Source: Nocardia blacklockiae (GTDB lineage Bacteria; Actinomycetota; Actinomycetes; Mycobacteriales; Mycobacteriaceae). From it: 64,000 nt of DNA. Shown piece after piece: positions 46,887-56,041 of the stretch. The notes beneath the pieces are model-generated. The model worked only from the letters and a program-made list of their open reading frames with translations, did not search any database and had not been told where the DNA came from. Each line of letters opens with the position of its first letter. The stretch's first letter is position 1. The stretch is from positions 124,001-188,000 of the forward strand of contig NZ_JADLRJ010000002.1 in assembly GCF_015477355.1 (NCBI RefSeq), written 5' to 3'. The translations under genes and the position numbers were made by a program.

Positions 46887-47107
46887 ACCCCCAGCCTCCC
46901 ACACCAGAAGCCCCCAGAGACGGCCCGCGCAGCCGACATCGGTGGTCACCTGCTGCGGCTGCCGACCGATCCTGCTGCCTGACAGCATCGTCGGAGTCAC
47001 GCCGCTAGGTGCGCGCTGGGGATTCGCGAGGGCGAGCGGGGAATGCGGTGGTCTGTCACCCTGGTCGGGGGCCGCGTGGGCGGTTCCGCAGATGAGGGAG
47101 TAGCACC

Positions 47108-47476
47108 ATGATTCGGAAATTCACTGTGACCGTTGCCGTTGCCGCCGCCATGATCGGGGCGGGTGCGGGGCTTGCGCAGGCGGCGGAGACCGCGCCGGTT
47201 GCCGTGCAGCCGGTCGCTGCCGGGCAGACGCAGACGGTGCCGGGCGAGGCGGTCGGCGGCGTTGTCGGCGGGGCGGTCGGGACGGTTGCCGGGGCGGGGC
47301 TCGGCGCGGTGGCGGGTGGCGTTGCCGGGTGTGTGGCGACGACCGTCGCCTGCCCGGTCGGCACGGTCGCCGGTATCGCGATCGGCGTCGGTATCGGCGC
47401 TGTGACCGGCGGGGCCGTCGGTGCGGCGGTCGGCGCGGGTGTGGGTGGCGCCCTCGGCGCACAGATCCCGGCCTGA
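47108..47476 (+). CDS. Secreted glycine-zipper protein (122 aa)
   Basis: A Sec signal peptide (cleavage near GLAQA, residue 24) precedes a short polar segment and a glycine-zipper region ([20 protein letters not shown] onward) with two cysteines. The hydrophobic zipper resembles the central part of the larger element-encoded protein at 5425-6525. GAGGGAG lies before ATG. It may insert into or coat the outer lipid layer; function unknown. Confidence 0.75.
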   Translation: MIRKFTVTVAVAAAMIGAGAGLAQAAETAPVAVQPVAAGQTQTVPGEAVGGVVGGAVGTVAGAGLGAVAGGVAGCVATTVACPVGTVAGIAIGVGIGAVTGGAVGAAVGAGVGGALGAQIPA

Positions 47477-47482
47477 CAGGCG

Positions 47483-47523
47483 CGACGTCGTTCCGATCCC
47501 GCCGGGGGATCGGGACGACGTCG
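47483..47523 (+). terminator. Hairpin terminator after the glycine-zipper gene
   Basis: An 18-bp stem (47483-47500 with 47506-47523) with one G-T pair and a 5-nt loop follows the stop by 6 nt. Confidence 0.8.
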
Positions 47524-47717
47524 ACTCCAGGGGAAAACCCAAGGAGCATACGGAGCTTCGAGTGCTCTGACACAGCTCTATCGCCGATGCGGCAAGCCAT
47601 TGCTGAAGTTGCGGAACGCGGGGTGGCGGTAGTTCGGACAGACCCGTTGCGGGTGTGCGGGGGCAGCTGTGCCGAAACCGCAACGCAGTGGGGGTACGGG
47701 GTGGGTATTTCGCAGAT

Positions 47718-47876
47718 ATGAAAACTACGACCTCACCCGCCAAGCCGAGCCGCAGACCGTGGTTCGCGGATCTGGAAGACGCCGAGCGGCGCGGCGCGCA
47801 CGGGAGTGCCGGGATCGGGTACTTCGACTGCGATTGCGATCTGTGCCGGCGACGACACCACGATCCACCGTTCTGA
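47718..47876 (+). CDS. Small Cys/His-rich protein (52 aa)
   Basis: ATG 47718 gives a basic start and a C-terminal GYFDCDCDLCRRRHHDPPF, whose closely spaced Cys and His residues could bind a metal. No clear SD. An upstream in-frame GTG near 47655 would add 21 residues. It is unlike the neighbouring genes and stands alone; family unknown. Confidence 0.5.
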   Translation: MKTTTSPAKPSRRPWFADLEDAERRGAHGSAGIGYFDCDCDLCRRRHHDPPF

Positions 47877-47991
47877 ACCGGCCCCGCAGTACCGCCGGCA
47901 CCGTGAGACGGCGGCTCTCGGGTGCGTGCGAACCGCCTCCGACCTCGGGTGGGACGGCGGCCTTCGGCCTGTCCGCGGCGCGGTGCCGACG

Positions 47992-48285
47992 CTATGTGCC
48001 GCGCGGCGTCTCCGGCTTCGTGGATTTCTCGGCCGCGGGCTCGGCGTCGGCGGAATCGTCTTGCACCGCACCGGGATCGGTGCCCTCGTCGGCCGCCTGG
48101 TCCGGTTCGGGGTGCTCGGGGGAGAACTCGGCGGGCAGGCCCTTGATGTGCTTGTTCATCGAGCGGATCAGCAGCACGGTGCCTGCCAGCAGCACCAGCA
48201 CGATGACCAGGCCCAGCGGCGAGGCCTTGCCGAATTCCGGACCGGTCGGGTTGGTGGCCGGCTGGGCGAGCAGGGTGAGGATCAT
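47992..48285 (-). CDS. Small membrane protein coupled to mca (97 aa)
   Basis: ATG 48285 overlaps the mca TGA (ATGA). One membrane helix ([17 protein letters not shown], about 25-42) is followed by an acidic, proline-rich cytoplasmic or outer tail. Co-translation with mycothiol amidase is conserved in my memory of nocardial gene order, but no function is known. Confidence 0.75.
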   Translation of the reverse strand: MILTLLAQPATNPTGPEFGKASPLGLVIVLVLLAGTVLLIRSMNKHIKGLPAEFSPEHPEPDQAADEGTDPGAVQDDSADAEPAAEKSTKPETPRGT

Positions 48286-49196
48286 CGCGTGGTGTCCTCG
48301 AGCGCGGTGCGCGCGTCCTCGGCCTCGCGGATGCCGGCGAACAGGTCGGTCTCCGGGATCTCGGTACGCACCCGGGTGCGGGCCAGCTCGAACTCCTCGG
48401 TGGGCCACAGCCGCTGCTGCATCTCCAGCGGGATGGCGAAGAACGCGCCGTTCGGGTCGATCTGGGTGGCGTGCGCGCGCAGGGCGTCGTCGCGCTGCGG
48501 GAAGTACTTGGCGCACTCGATCTGCGTGGTCACCCGGCCCATGATGTCGCCGCGCTCGGCGGCCATCGCGCGGAAGCGGTCCAGCCACTCCTGCATCGGG
48601 AACGGCTCGCCGATCCGCTCGTACTCGTCGGCGAACACCTCCATCCGCTGAATGCTGAAACCGTGGTCGTAGTACAGCTTCAGCGGAGTCCAGGGCGCGC
48701 CCGCGTCGGGAAACCGCTCCGGGTCGCCGGCCGCCTCGAACGCCGCCATCGACACCTTGTGGCACATGATGTGGTCGGGGTGCGGGTAGCCGCCGTTCTC
48801 GTCGTAGGTGGTCATCACGTGCGGCTTGAACTCACGCACCACGCGGACCAGCGCCTCAGTGGCCTCCTCCAGCGGCACCAGCGCGAAGCTGCCCTCCGGC
48901 AGCGGCGGCAGCGGATCGCCTTCGGGCAGACCGGAATCCACGAATCCCAGCCAGTGCTGCCGCACGCCGAGCGCCTTGGCGGCCTCGGCCATCTCCTCGC
49001 GCCGCACCTCGTTGATGCGATCGAGGATGCCGGGCACATCCATGGCCGGATTGAGGATCGACCCGCGCTCGCCGCCGGTCAGGGTCACGACCAGCACGTC
49101 GTTGCCCTCCGCGGCGTATTTCGCGGTCGTCGCGGCGCCCTTGCTGGACTCGTCGTCGGGGTGGGCGTGCACCGCCATGAGGCGAAGGCCACTCAC
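48282..49196 (-). CDS. mca: Mycothiol S-conjugate amidase
   Basis: The 304-residue zinc amidase cleaves mycothiol conjugates, releasing mercapturic acids for export. It shows [26 protein letters not shown] (zinc His/Asp), [14 protein letters not shown] and [16 protein letters not shown]. It distinguishes itself from MshB by length and the [14 protein letters not shown] region. GTG start at 49196. M. tuberculosis mca is Rv1082, next to greA as here. Confidence 0.94.
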   Translation of the reverse strand: MSGLRLMAVHAHPDDESSKGAATTAKYAAEGNDVLVVTLTGGERGSILNPAMDVPGILDRINEVRREEMAEAAKALGVRQHWLGFVDSGLPEGDPLPPLPEGSFALVPLEEATEALVRVVREFKPHVMTTYDENGGYPHPDHIMCHKVSMAAFEAAGDPERFPDAGAPWTPLKLYYDHGFSIQRMEVFADEYERIGEPFPMQEWLDRFRAMAAERGDIMGRVTTQIECAKYFPQRDDALRAHATQIDPNGAFFAIPLEMQQRLWPTEEFELARTRVRTEIPETDLFAGIREAEDARTALEDTTR

Positions 49197-49402
49197 GTCT
49201 CGTTCACCTCGTTGTTCACCGTCTTCACCTCATTGCTCTCCGCCGCGGGTGTCGAATCCCGGCGCCGGCGACATACACCCAGCGCCCGCGCCGATCTCCA
49301 CCCCTTATAGTTCCATCCGACCATCGTTTGTTCCGAGTTACCCCCCTGCGGCGCCGGCGCCGGACCGCGTGCGCCGCCGACCGACCCCAGGAGCCACAGA
49401 TC

Positions 49403-49861
49403 ATGAGCGAGGCAGCGCCGGAATCCGAACGGTCCGGCGCGCCCGGGCCGGACCGGGTCGCGGACCGCTACGGGACCACGCCGCGCCGCCGTCGGCGCTG
49501 GCTCCCCTACGCGCTCGGGGCCGCGGTGGTGCTGGCCGGCCTGATCGTCGCCTACGCCGGGTACCGGCAGTTCGGCCCCAAGGACATCGAACCCGATCAG
49601 CTCGGCTACGCGATCGTCAACGACTCCACCCTCGACATCCATTTCAAGGTGACCCGCGAACATCCGGACCGCCCGGTCGTCTGCTTCGTCCGCGCGATGG
49701 ACTCCGACCAGGCCGAGGTCGGGCGTCGCGAGGTCCTGATTCCGGCCTCTACCAGCGGAACCGTCGAATTGACGGCCACCATCCGGACCACCGGCCGCCC
49801 GGCCGCCGGCGACATCTACGGGTGCAGCGACAAGGTCCCGGCGTACCTGCGCGCGGGCTGA
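49403..49861 (+). CDS. DUF4307-like membrane protein (152 aa)
   Basis: The protein has a basic N-terminus (RYGTTPRRRRRW), one membrane helix (LPYALGAAVVLAGLIVAYAGY) and a beta-rich external domain with FKVTREHPDRPVVCFVRAMDSDQAEVGRREVLIP. This is the DUF4307/Rv1081c type, found between mca and greA in mycobacteria. AGGAG lies about 8 nt upstream of ATG. Function unknown. Confidence 0.82.
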   Translation: MSEAAPESERSGAPGPDRVADRYGTTPRRRRRWLPYALGAAVVLAGLIVAYAGYRQFGPKDIEPDQLGYAIVNDSTLDIHFKVTREHPDRPVVCFVRAMDSDQAEVGRREVLIPASTSGTVELTATIRTTGRPAAGDIYGCSDKVPAYLRAG

Positions 49862-50181
49862 GCCTCCCGCCGCCGCCCCAGCAGTCACGATCCGGGCGAA
49901 ACACCAGACGATCACCGCCCCTACCTGCGAATTTGTAGATCGTGCTAAAATGGCCCAACACACGGTTCCGAACGCTCGGAGCCGTGTTTGCTGCATTGGC
50001 GGCCAGCGCTGTCGGTTCCGGGGCACCCCGAGGTGTCGTGCGGAACAGGGCCTGTCGGGGTTCGAGTACATCCCCCAGGGATCGCTCTAGCCGTCCACTG
50101 CTGCCGTGTCCGCATGCGGGTACGTCGGCGGGTATCAGGGAATCCCGGCTCGCCGGGAACAACTACTAGGGAGTGATCGAG
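49862..50181 (+). promoter_or_regulatory. greA promoter and long leader with hairpin
   Basis: A -10-like TAAAAT lies at 49946-49951. Immediately behind it, ACACGGTTCCGA (49960-49971) and TCGGAGCCGTGT (49976-49987) form a 12-bp stem (one G-T). About 195 nt of leader then precede ATG 50182. The SD is AGGGAG at 50168-50173. Confidence 0.6.
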
Positions 50182-50676
50182 ATGACTGAGACGAACGTGA
50201 CCTGGCTGACACCGGAGTCGCACGAAAGGCTCAAGGGCGAACTCGACGCGCTCATTGCCAACCGTCCGGTCATCGCGGCCGAGATCAACGAACGCCGCGA
50301 AGAAGGCGACCTCAAGGAGAACGGCGGCTACCACGCGGCGCGTGAGGAGCAGGGCCAGCAGGAGGCGCGCATCCGCCAGCTGCAGGAACTGCTGAACAAC
50401 GCCAAGGTGGGCGTCGCGCCGACCAAGTCGGGCATCGCGCTGCCGGGATCGGTCGTCAAGGTCTACTACGACGGTGACGAGACCGACACCGAGACGTTCC
50501 TGATCGCCACCCGCGAAGAGGGCCTGGGTGGTTCCGATCTGGAGACGTACTCCCCGGCCTCCCCGCTGGGCGGCGCGCTCATCGACGCGAAGGTCGGCGA
50601 GACCCGCGAATACACGCTGCCCAACGGCAAGACCATGAAGGTGACGCTGGTCAGCGCGGAGCCCTACCAGAGCTGA
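50182..50676 (+). CDS. greA: Transcription elongation factor GreA
   Basis: The 164-residue factor rescues backtracked RNA polymerase by stimulating transcript cleavage. The coiled-coil tip carries the two acidic residues in [22 protein letters not shown], and the C-terminal FKBP-like domain contains [21 protein letters not shown] 50182 has AGGGAG eight nt upstream. The leader is long and structured, so expression may be attenuated or RNA-regulated. Confidence 0.96.
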   Translation: MTETNVTWLTPESHERLKGELDALIANRPVIAAEINERREEGDLKENGGYHAAREEQGQQEARIRQLQELLNNAKVGVAPTKSGIALPGSVVKVYYDGDETDTETFLIATREEGLGGSDLETYSPASPLGGALIDAKVGETREYTLPNGKTMKVTLVSAEPYQS

Positions 50677-50736
50677 CGGACGGCCCCCGGCGGCGTAACG
50701 CAGCACCGCCGCCCTGGGGCGCACGAGTACGCGACG

Positions 50737-50772
50737 CGGCGACCGCACCGAACGGTTTCGGTGCGGTCGCCG
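50737..50772. terminator. Bidirectional terminator between greA and metB
   Basis: A perfect 16-bp stem (50737-50752 with 50757-50772) closed by a CGGT loop lies between the two convergent genes. Confidence 0.85.
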
Positions 50773-50798
50773 CCGTGTTCTCGGGGCTTGACCGAAGC

Positions 50799-51947
50799 TC
50801 AGCCCAGGGCCCGCTCCACATCGGCGAGCAGGTCGCTGACGTCCTCGATGCCCACCGAGAGCCGCACCAGATCCGCCGGAACCTCCAGTTCCGACCCCTC
50901 CGTGGAGGCGTGCGTCATCGCGCCCGGATGCTCGATCAGCGACTCCACCCCGCCCAGCGATTCGGCGAGGGTGAAGATGCGGGTGCGCGCGCAGAAGTCG
51001 TGCGCCGCTTGGCGTCCGCCGTGCAGCCGCACCGAGATCATGCCGCCGAAGCGGCGCATCTGCTTCTGCGCCACCGTATGTCCGGGATGCTCCGGCAGGC
51101 CCGGGTAGATCACCTGCTGAATCTTCGGGTGCTGGACCAGGAACTCGGCGAGCGTCTCGGCGTTGTCGCAGTGCCGATCCATCCGCAGCGCAAGGGTTTT
51201 CACGCCGCGCATGGTGAGGAAGGCGTCGGTCGGGCCGGGCACCGCGCCCGCGCCGTTCTGCAGGAAGGCGAACGCCGCGTCGAGTTCGGCGTCGTCGGTG
51301 ATCAATGCGCCGCCGACGACGTCGGAGTGCCCGCCGAGGTACTTGGTGGTGGAGTGCAGCACGATGTCGGCGCCCAGCAGCAGCGGCTGCTGCAGGTAGG
51401 GCGAGGCGAAGGTGTTGTCCACCACCAGTTTCGCGCCGCCGCGGTGCGCGACGTCGGCCAGCGCCGCGATGTCGCCGACGTTCAGCAGCGGGTTGGTCGG
51501 CGTCTCCAGCCAGACCAGTTTGGTGTTGGGCCGCATCGCGCGCTGCACCGCGTCGGGATCCGACACCGGCGCCACCGAGTACTCGATGCCCCAGTGCGCG
51601 AACACCTTGTCGATCAGGCGGAAGGTGCCGCCGTAGGCGTCGTTCGGAATGACCAGGTGATCACCGGGCCGCAGCGTCGCCCGCAGCGTACAGTCGGTGG
51701 CCGCCATGCCCGAGGCGAACGCGCGCCCGTACCGGCCCGATTCCAGCGCGGCCAGGTTGGCCTCCAGCGCGGTGCGGGTCGGGTTGCCGGTGCGGGCGTA
51801 CTCGTAGCCGCCGCGCAGCCCGCCCACGCCGTCCTGGGCGAAGGTCGAACTCGCGTAGATCGGCACGTTCACCGCGCCGGTCTGCGGATCGGGATCGAAT
51901 CCGGCATGCACGGCTCGTGTGGAGAACCCCAGCTGATCGTCGGTCAT
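50799..51947 (-). CDS. metB: Cystathionine gamma-synthase
   Basis: The 382-residue PLP enzyme joins an O-acylhomoserine with cysteine in methionine synthesis. Motifs: YEYARTGNPTRTALE, FASGMAATDC, VWLETPTNPLLNV and the PLP-lysine motif DIVLHSTTKYLGGHSDVVGG. Cystathionine gamma-lyase is close in sequence, but the M. tuberculosis neighbour of greA is metB (Rv1079). With cbs 4.5 kb away it forms the two directions of transsulfuration. Confidence 0.93.
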   Translation of the reverse strand: MTDDQLGFSTRAVHAGFDPDPQTGAVNVPIYASSTFAQDGVGGLRGGYEYARTGNPTRTALEANLAALESGRYGRAFASGMAATDCTLRATLRPGDHLVIPNDAYGGTFRLIDKVFAHWGIEYSVAPVSDPDAVQRAMRPNTKLVWLETPTNPLLNVGDIAALADVAHRGGAKLVVDNTFASPYLQQPLLLGADIVLHSTTKYLGGHSDVVGGALITDDAELDAAFAFLQNGAGAVPGPTDAFLTMRGVKTLALRMDRHCDNAETLAEFLVQHPKIQQVIYPGLPEHPGHTVAQKQMRRFGGMISVRLHGGRQAAHDFCARTRIFTLAESLGGVESLIEHPGAMTHASTEGSELEVPADLVRLSVGIEDVSDLLADVERALG

Positions 51948-52016
51948 AGGGCCAGCCTAGAAGGACCGGATCCGCGGCCGGGACTCGGGAACCCCGTCGG
52001 CCGATACTGTGTGTCC

Positions 52017-53180
52017 ATGGTCACCGTAGACGAGCTGTTCGCCCTCGACACCCTGCTCAGCGACACCGAACGCCAGATCCGGGAGACGGTGCGGCGGTTC
52101 GGCGAGCAGCGGCTGCGACCGCACGTGGCCGACTGGTTCGAGCGCGGCACCTTCCCGGCCCGCGAGCTGGCGCCGGAGCTGGGCGAGCTCGGCCTGCTCG
52201 GCATGCACCTGGACGGCTACGGCTGCGCCGGCACCACGGCCACCGAATACGGCCTGGCGTGCCTGGAACTGGAGGCGGTGGACTCCGGGGTGCGCAGCAT
52301 GGTGTCGGTGCAGGGTTCGCTGGCCATGACCGCGATCCACAAGTACGGCTCGGAGGAACAGAAGCAGCAGTGGCTGCCGGAGTTGGCGGCCGGGCGGGCG
52401 ATCGGCTGCTTCGGGCTGACCGAACCCGACTTCGGCTCCAATCCCGGCGGCATGCGCACCCGCGCCCGGCGCGACGGCACGGACTGGGTACTGGACGGCT
52501 CGAAGATGTGGATCACCAACGGTTCGGTGGCCGACGTCGCGGTGGTGTGGGCCCGCACCGACGAGCGCATCCGGGGCTTCCTGGTCCCGGCCGGCACCCC
52601 GGGTTTCACCGCGCGCGAGATGCGGCACAAGCTGTCGCTGCGGGCCTCGATCACCGCCGAACTCGATCTGGACGGCGTGCGGCTGCCCGGCGACGCCGTC
52701 CTCCCGGAGGCACACGGCCTGGCCGGGCCGCTGGCCTGTCTGTCTGAGGCGCGCTTCGGCATCGTCTTCGGGGCGCTCGGCGCGGCCCGCGACTGCCTGA
52801 GCGCCACGATCGACTACGCCCGCGCCCGCGAGGTCTTCGACAAGCCGCTGGCGGCCTACCAGCTCACCCAGGCCAAACTGGCGGACATGGCCGTCGAGCT
52901 GGGCAAGGGCACGCTGCTCGCGCTGCACCTCGGCCGGCTCAAGGATCGCGGCGAGCTGCGGCCCGAGCAGGTGAGCGCGGGCAAGCTCAACAGCACCCGG
53001 GAGGCGCTGGCCGTCGCCCGCGAATGCCGCACCATCCTCGGCGCCAACGGCATCACCCTCGACTATCCGGTGCTGCGGCACGCGAACAACCTGGAATCGG
53101 TGCTCACCTACGAGGGCACGGCCGAGGTGCATCAGCTGGTCCTCGGCGAGGCGCTCACCGGAGCGAAAGCCTTTCGCTGA
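52017..53180 (+). CDS. Acyl-CoA dehydrogenase, glutaryl-CoA dehydrogenase-like
   Basis: The 387-residue flavoprotein resembles glutaryl-CoA dehydrogenases (VDSGVRSMVSVQGSLAMTAI, CFGLTEPDFGSNPGGMRTRA, GSKMWITNGSVADVAVVWAR) and has the catalytic Glu in TYEGTAEVHQLVLG. Glutaryl-type enzymes oxidise and decarboxylate glutaryl-CoA in lysine breakdown. ATG 52017 is the first start in the divergent 69-nt gap shared with metB. The true substrate is not certain. Confidence 0.88.
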   Translation: MVTVDELFALDTLLSDTERQIRETVRRFGEQRLRPHVADWFERGTFPARELAPELGELGLLGMHLDGYGCAGTTATEYGLACLELEAVDSGVRSMVSVQGSLAMTAIHKYGSEEQKQQWLPELAAGRAIGCFGLTEPDFGSNPGGMRTRARRDGTDWVLDGSKMWITNGSVADVAVVWARTDERIRGFLVPAGTPGFTAREMRHKLSLRASITAELDLDGVRLPGDAVLPEAHGLAGPLACLSEARFGIVFGALGAARDCLSATIDYARAREVFDKPLAAYQLTQAKLADMAVELGKGTLLALHLGRLKDRGELRPEQVSAGKLNSTREALAVARECRTILGANGITLDYPVLRHANNLESVLTYEGTAEVHQLVLGEALTGAKAFR

Positions 53181-53276
53181 CACACCTTTTCCCGTTTCGA
53201 AAAATGCTGCGCGATAGCCACATCCGGGAATACGTCCGAGTGAAAAGTCACACTGCCGCGAAAGCTGCCTGATTGC

Positions 53277-53282
53277 TAGCAT
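53277..53282 (+). promoter_or_regulatory. -10 element for a leaderless transcript
   Basis: TAGCAT (TANNNT type) is followed by six bases and then the GTG start at 53289, with no SD in between. Confidence 0.5.
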
Positions 53283-53288
53283 AAGTAA

Positions 53289-53636
53289 GTGTTTTTGCTC
53301 GGCTCCGCGTTGCTCGAAGTGTCGGCACGCAAGACTTTGAACCGCCTGCACAAGACGCACGGAGTTCCGGCGCTCGCCGCCGCGAGGGAACTGCCCGCGG
53401 TGTCGGCGGCACTGGATCAGCACGCGGCGGCGGTCCGCGACATTCTCGACCTGGGTGTGCGGGATGCGGCGAACGCGCCGGCGGGCGTGCTGCTCGCCGG
53501 ATACGCCCGCGGCCTGCTGGAGCACTCCGGCCGCCCCGGCCCGCGCGCTCCCTACGACCTGATCGGCTGGGCGCAGGCCGAATGGCTGCCGCTGCGGCTG
53601 GCCGCGGTGTGCATGCTCGCCCACACGAAAGTCTGA
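53289..53636 (+). CDS. DUF6401-like small protein (115 aa)
   Basis: The helical protein (LLEVSARKTLNRLHKTHGVP, HAAAVRDILDLGVRDAANAP, YDLIGWAQAEWLPLRLAAVC) looks like the DUF6401 group of small nocardial proteins without known biochemical role. The GTG start has a -10-like TAGCAT at leaderless distance instead of an SD. Its last codons form part of the terminator stem that follows. Confidence 0.65.
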   Translation: MFLLGSALLEVSARKTLNRLHKTHGVPALAAARELPAVSAALDQHAAAVRDILDLGVRDAANAPAGVLLAGYARGLLEHSGRPGPRAPYDLIGWAQAEWLPLRLAAVCMLAHTKV

Positions 53637-53669
53637 GCGGCCGCGGGGATTCCGCGGCCGCTCAGACTT
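53629..53669. terminator. 18-bp perfect terminator overlapping a stop codon
   Basis: AAGTCTGAGCGGCCGCGG (53629-53646) pairs exactly with 53652-53669 around a 5-nt loop. The left arm includes the TGA of the 115-residue gene; the right arm ends 13 nt from the stop of the convergent membrane gene. Confidence 0.88.
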
Positions 53670-53681
53670 GGTGTTACCGAA

Positions 53682-54602
53682 TCAGCGGGGTGACTGCGGG
53701 TTGCCGCCGTAGCCCGGCGCCTCCCCGTACCCCTGGCCGTAGCCCTGTTCGCCGTAGCCCTGACCGGTCATGCCGGTCTCGGGCCGATACCCCGCACCGC
53801 TGGTCTGCGGGGCCCACTGGTCACCGGACCGCGGCGAGCCCGCCCACTCCTGCCGGGTGGCGCCCTCCTCCTGCCGAGCGGCGTCCTCGCGGCCGCGCTG
53901 GTAGGCCTCGGCGTGACCGCGCAGCTGCGGCATCTCGCCCTCGACGGTGTCCAGCCAGCCCTCCCAGCGCTGCTGCATGGGCCGGATCAGACCGCCGCCG
54001 ACACCGACGACCAGGATGCCGCCGATGGTCGCCAGCACGGTGACCAGGATCGGCGTGGTGACCGAGGTCGCGACGCCGATCTGATTCAGGGCGGCGATGA
54101 TGCCGACGCCCCAGATGAACACCGCGGCCAGCCGGCCCAGCATGCGGCCGTAGGACAGCCCGCTGAGCACATTGCCGATCAGGTCCATGACCACCCGCGC
54201 GATCGCGCCCGCGATGCACACGATGATGATCGCGACCGCGGCCCGCGGCAGCCAGGCCACGATGCCGTTGAGCATGGTGCTGACCGGATTCGGACCGAAG
54301 ACGCCGAAGCCGATCTGCAACGCGATCAACAGGATCGCGTAGTAGACCAGCTTCACCAAGATGTCGGTGGCGTCGTATTTGCTGTTGGCCAGCATGTTGT
54401 GGATGCCGCCGCGCTCGACCAGCCGGTCGAACCCGACTCGTCGCAGCACCCGATCGGCGATCTTGGCGATCACCTTGGCGATGATCCAACCGACGACCAT
54501 GATCGCCAGGAAGCCGACGAACTTGGGCACGAACGTCGCTATGGCGCTCCACGCGTTCGACATGCCCTGCTGAAAATCGATAGCCAAACTGGAGGTGTAC
54601 AC
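53682..54602 (-). CDS. Mechanosensitive-channel-like membrane protein
   Basis: The 306-residue protein has five or so membrane helices of the conserved TM-helix/CmpX type (FVPKFVGFLAIMVVGWIIAKV, GIVAWLPRAAVAIIIVCIAG, ILVTVLATIGGILVVGVGGGL), related to small-conductance mechanosensitive channels. The C-terminal 70 residues are Gln/Gly-rich with GYGEQGYGQGYGE repeats. Role in osmotic stress is inferred from the family only. Confidence 0.82.
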   Translation of the reverse strand: MYTSSLAIDFQQGMSNAWSAIATFVPKFVGFLAIMVVGWIIAKVIAKIADRVLRRVGFDRLVERGGIHNMLANSKYDATDILVKLVYYAILLIALQIGFGVFGPNPVSTMLNGIVAWLPRAAVAIIIVCIAGAIARVVMDLIGNVLSGLSYGRMLGRLAAVFIWGVGIIAALNQIGVATSVTTPILVTVLATIGGILVVGVGGGLIRPMQQRWEGWLDTVEGEMPQLRGHAEAYQRGREDAARQEEGATRQEWAGSPRSGDQWAPQTSGAGYRPETGMTGQGYGEQGYGQGYGEAPGYGGNPQSPR

Positions 54603-54768
54603 GCGCGGCCCGTCCCTTCCGCTATCTCGCCTGTTCCAACTGTTTGCCAGAACTGCTACAAGAGCGGTTATACCCCGCCGTGATCATTTGAATCGGGGGT
54701 TTGCATGCATTTTGCTGCCGTGTCGATAACGATGCGTTATCTCCCGGCGACGGGCCGCGCGTGCGCGA

Positions 54769-55392
54769 TCAGTACGCGGAGTTGACGTTGTCCATCGAGC
54801 CGTAGCGGTGCGCGGCGTAATTGCACGCGGCCACGATGTTGGCGACCGGGTCCCAGACGTCGAACGGCGTGCCCTCGACGTGGTACGCGGCGAAGGTCGG
54901 GTCGATTACCTGCAGCAGGCCCTTGGACGGAATGCCCATCGCGGCGTTCGAGTCGTACAGGTTGATGGCCTGCGGGTTGCCGGTCGACTCGCGCATGATG
55001 TTGCGGTAGATGCCGTCGTAGCTGCCAGGGATGCCGCGCGCGGCCATGATGTCCAGCGCCTGGTGGATCCAGCCGTCCAGGTTGTTCGGGTAGCTGGGGG
55101 CCGGCGGCGGGGGCGGCGGCACGGGAGCCGGCATCGGCGCGGGGGCCGGAGCCGGAGCGGCCTCGGGGGCCGGGGCCGGGGCGGGCGCCACCGCGGCGAC
55201 CGGCGCGGCGGGAGCGGGGTTGTTATCGGCGGTCTCGGCAATCGTCGAGGCGAGCGCGGCCGGCTGCACGTCGGCCATCCCGTGCCCGCCCGCGGAGGTC
55301 ACGGCGGCAAAGGCGGCCAGCGCCAGGGTCGCGGAGCCGGCGGTGCGCGCGACCGCCTTGGTTCTGCTGTTCTTCAGGGTGTTCTTCGACAT
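54769..55392 (-). CDS. Secreted lytic transglycosylase (SLT-like)
   Basis: The 207-residue protein has a signal peptide (about 1-40), a Pro/Ala repeat linker (about 60-105) and a C-terminal lysozyme-like SLT domain with IYRNIMRESTGNPQAINLYD (catalytic Glu) and GIPSKGLLQVIDPTFAAYH. Such enzymes cut peptidoglycan glycan strands during growth or resuscitation. ATG 55392 was chosen over 55428. The leader upstream is long. Confidence 0.87.
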   Translation of the reverse strand: MSKNTLKNSRTKAVARTAGSATLALAAFAAVTSAGGHGMADVQPAALASTIAETADNNPAPAAPVAAVAPAPAPAPEAAPAPAPAPMPAPVPPPPPPAPSYPNNLDGWIHQALDIMAARGIPGSYDGIYRNIMRESTGNPQAINLYDSNAAMGIPSKGLLQVIDPTFAAYHVEGTPFDVWDPVANIVAACNYAAHRYGSMDNVNSAY

Positions 55393-56041
55393 GCGCGGTG
55401 TTTTCCTACTCTGGTTCTCGGCCGTCACCGGCCTGCGACAGGCAGTACGAGACCCGGGTGATGCCCGTGCGGCTCACCCACGCACTGCATGCTGTTTTCA
55501 GACTTGTTGTGAGAGAAGGGGATTCGCGTTCCCCGTCGGCGCGCCTCGGCGCGTGGCTGCCGGGCGGATCCCGGCGGGTCGACCAACTCCTCGTACTGTC
55601 CGTACTCGAGGTCGCAACGACCGACGAGGTCACAGAATGGTCGCGGTAGGTTAACGTAAACTGAACTCGAAATGAACAGTAGGTGCGGGCACGCTCGCCC
55701 GGGCTCGATCCGAACTAGCTATAACGCTCTGACCAGGGCTTTAATCCCTCACGGGGGCGTGCTGGGGGTCACAGAAAAAGTTGCCGTGTCGCGCTGGACT
55801 TTGCCGTTTTGCGACCGATTCGCGCCATCACAGCACGTCTCGGTAACGGTTCGTGACCGTTCGGTGACTGTGCCGAGCGGTAACCGGCACCCGGATCTCA
55901 CAACCCCGGGGCGCCCGTGCGCAGCACCGCGTTACCACCGGACATCCAACCGCCATCTCGGCGATACCGTCCCGGCAAGGTTGAACGCGCAAGCTGAGTA
56001 CGCGCCCGGTTCCGGAGGCCGGGGCCCCGGAGGTGGTACCG
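55393..56041. promoter_or_regulatory. 650-nt divergent gap upstream of the transglycosylase
   Basis: No convincing gene. The strand toward the transglycosylase carries several small stems, for example GGGGAACGCGAATCCCC at about 55519-55535, and an AT-richer TTAACGTAAACTGAACTCG near 55651-55670 that may hold its promoter, leaving a leader of about 250 nt. I looked for c-di-AMP riboswitch hallmarks, common in front of such genes, without a convincing match. Confidence 0.45.

Noticed and set aside
55393-55700. c-di-AMP (ydaO-type) riboswitch in front of the secreted transglycosylase
   Set aside because: Expected in this context, but the consensus blocks were not found on reading the strand; only unrelated small stems are visible.
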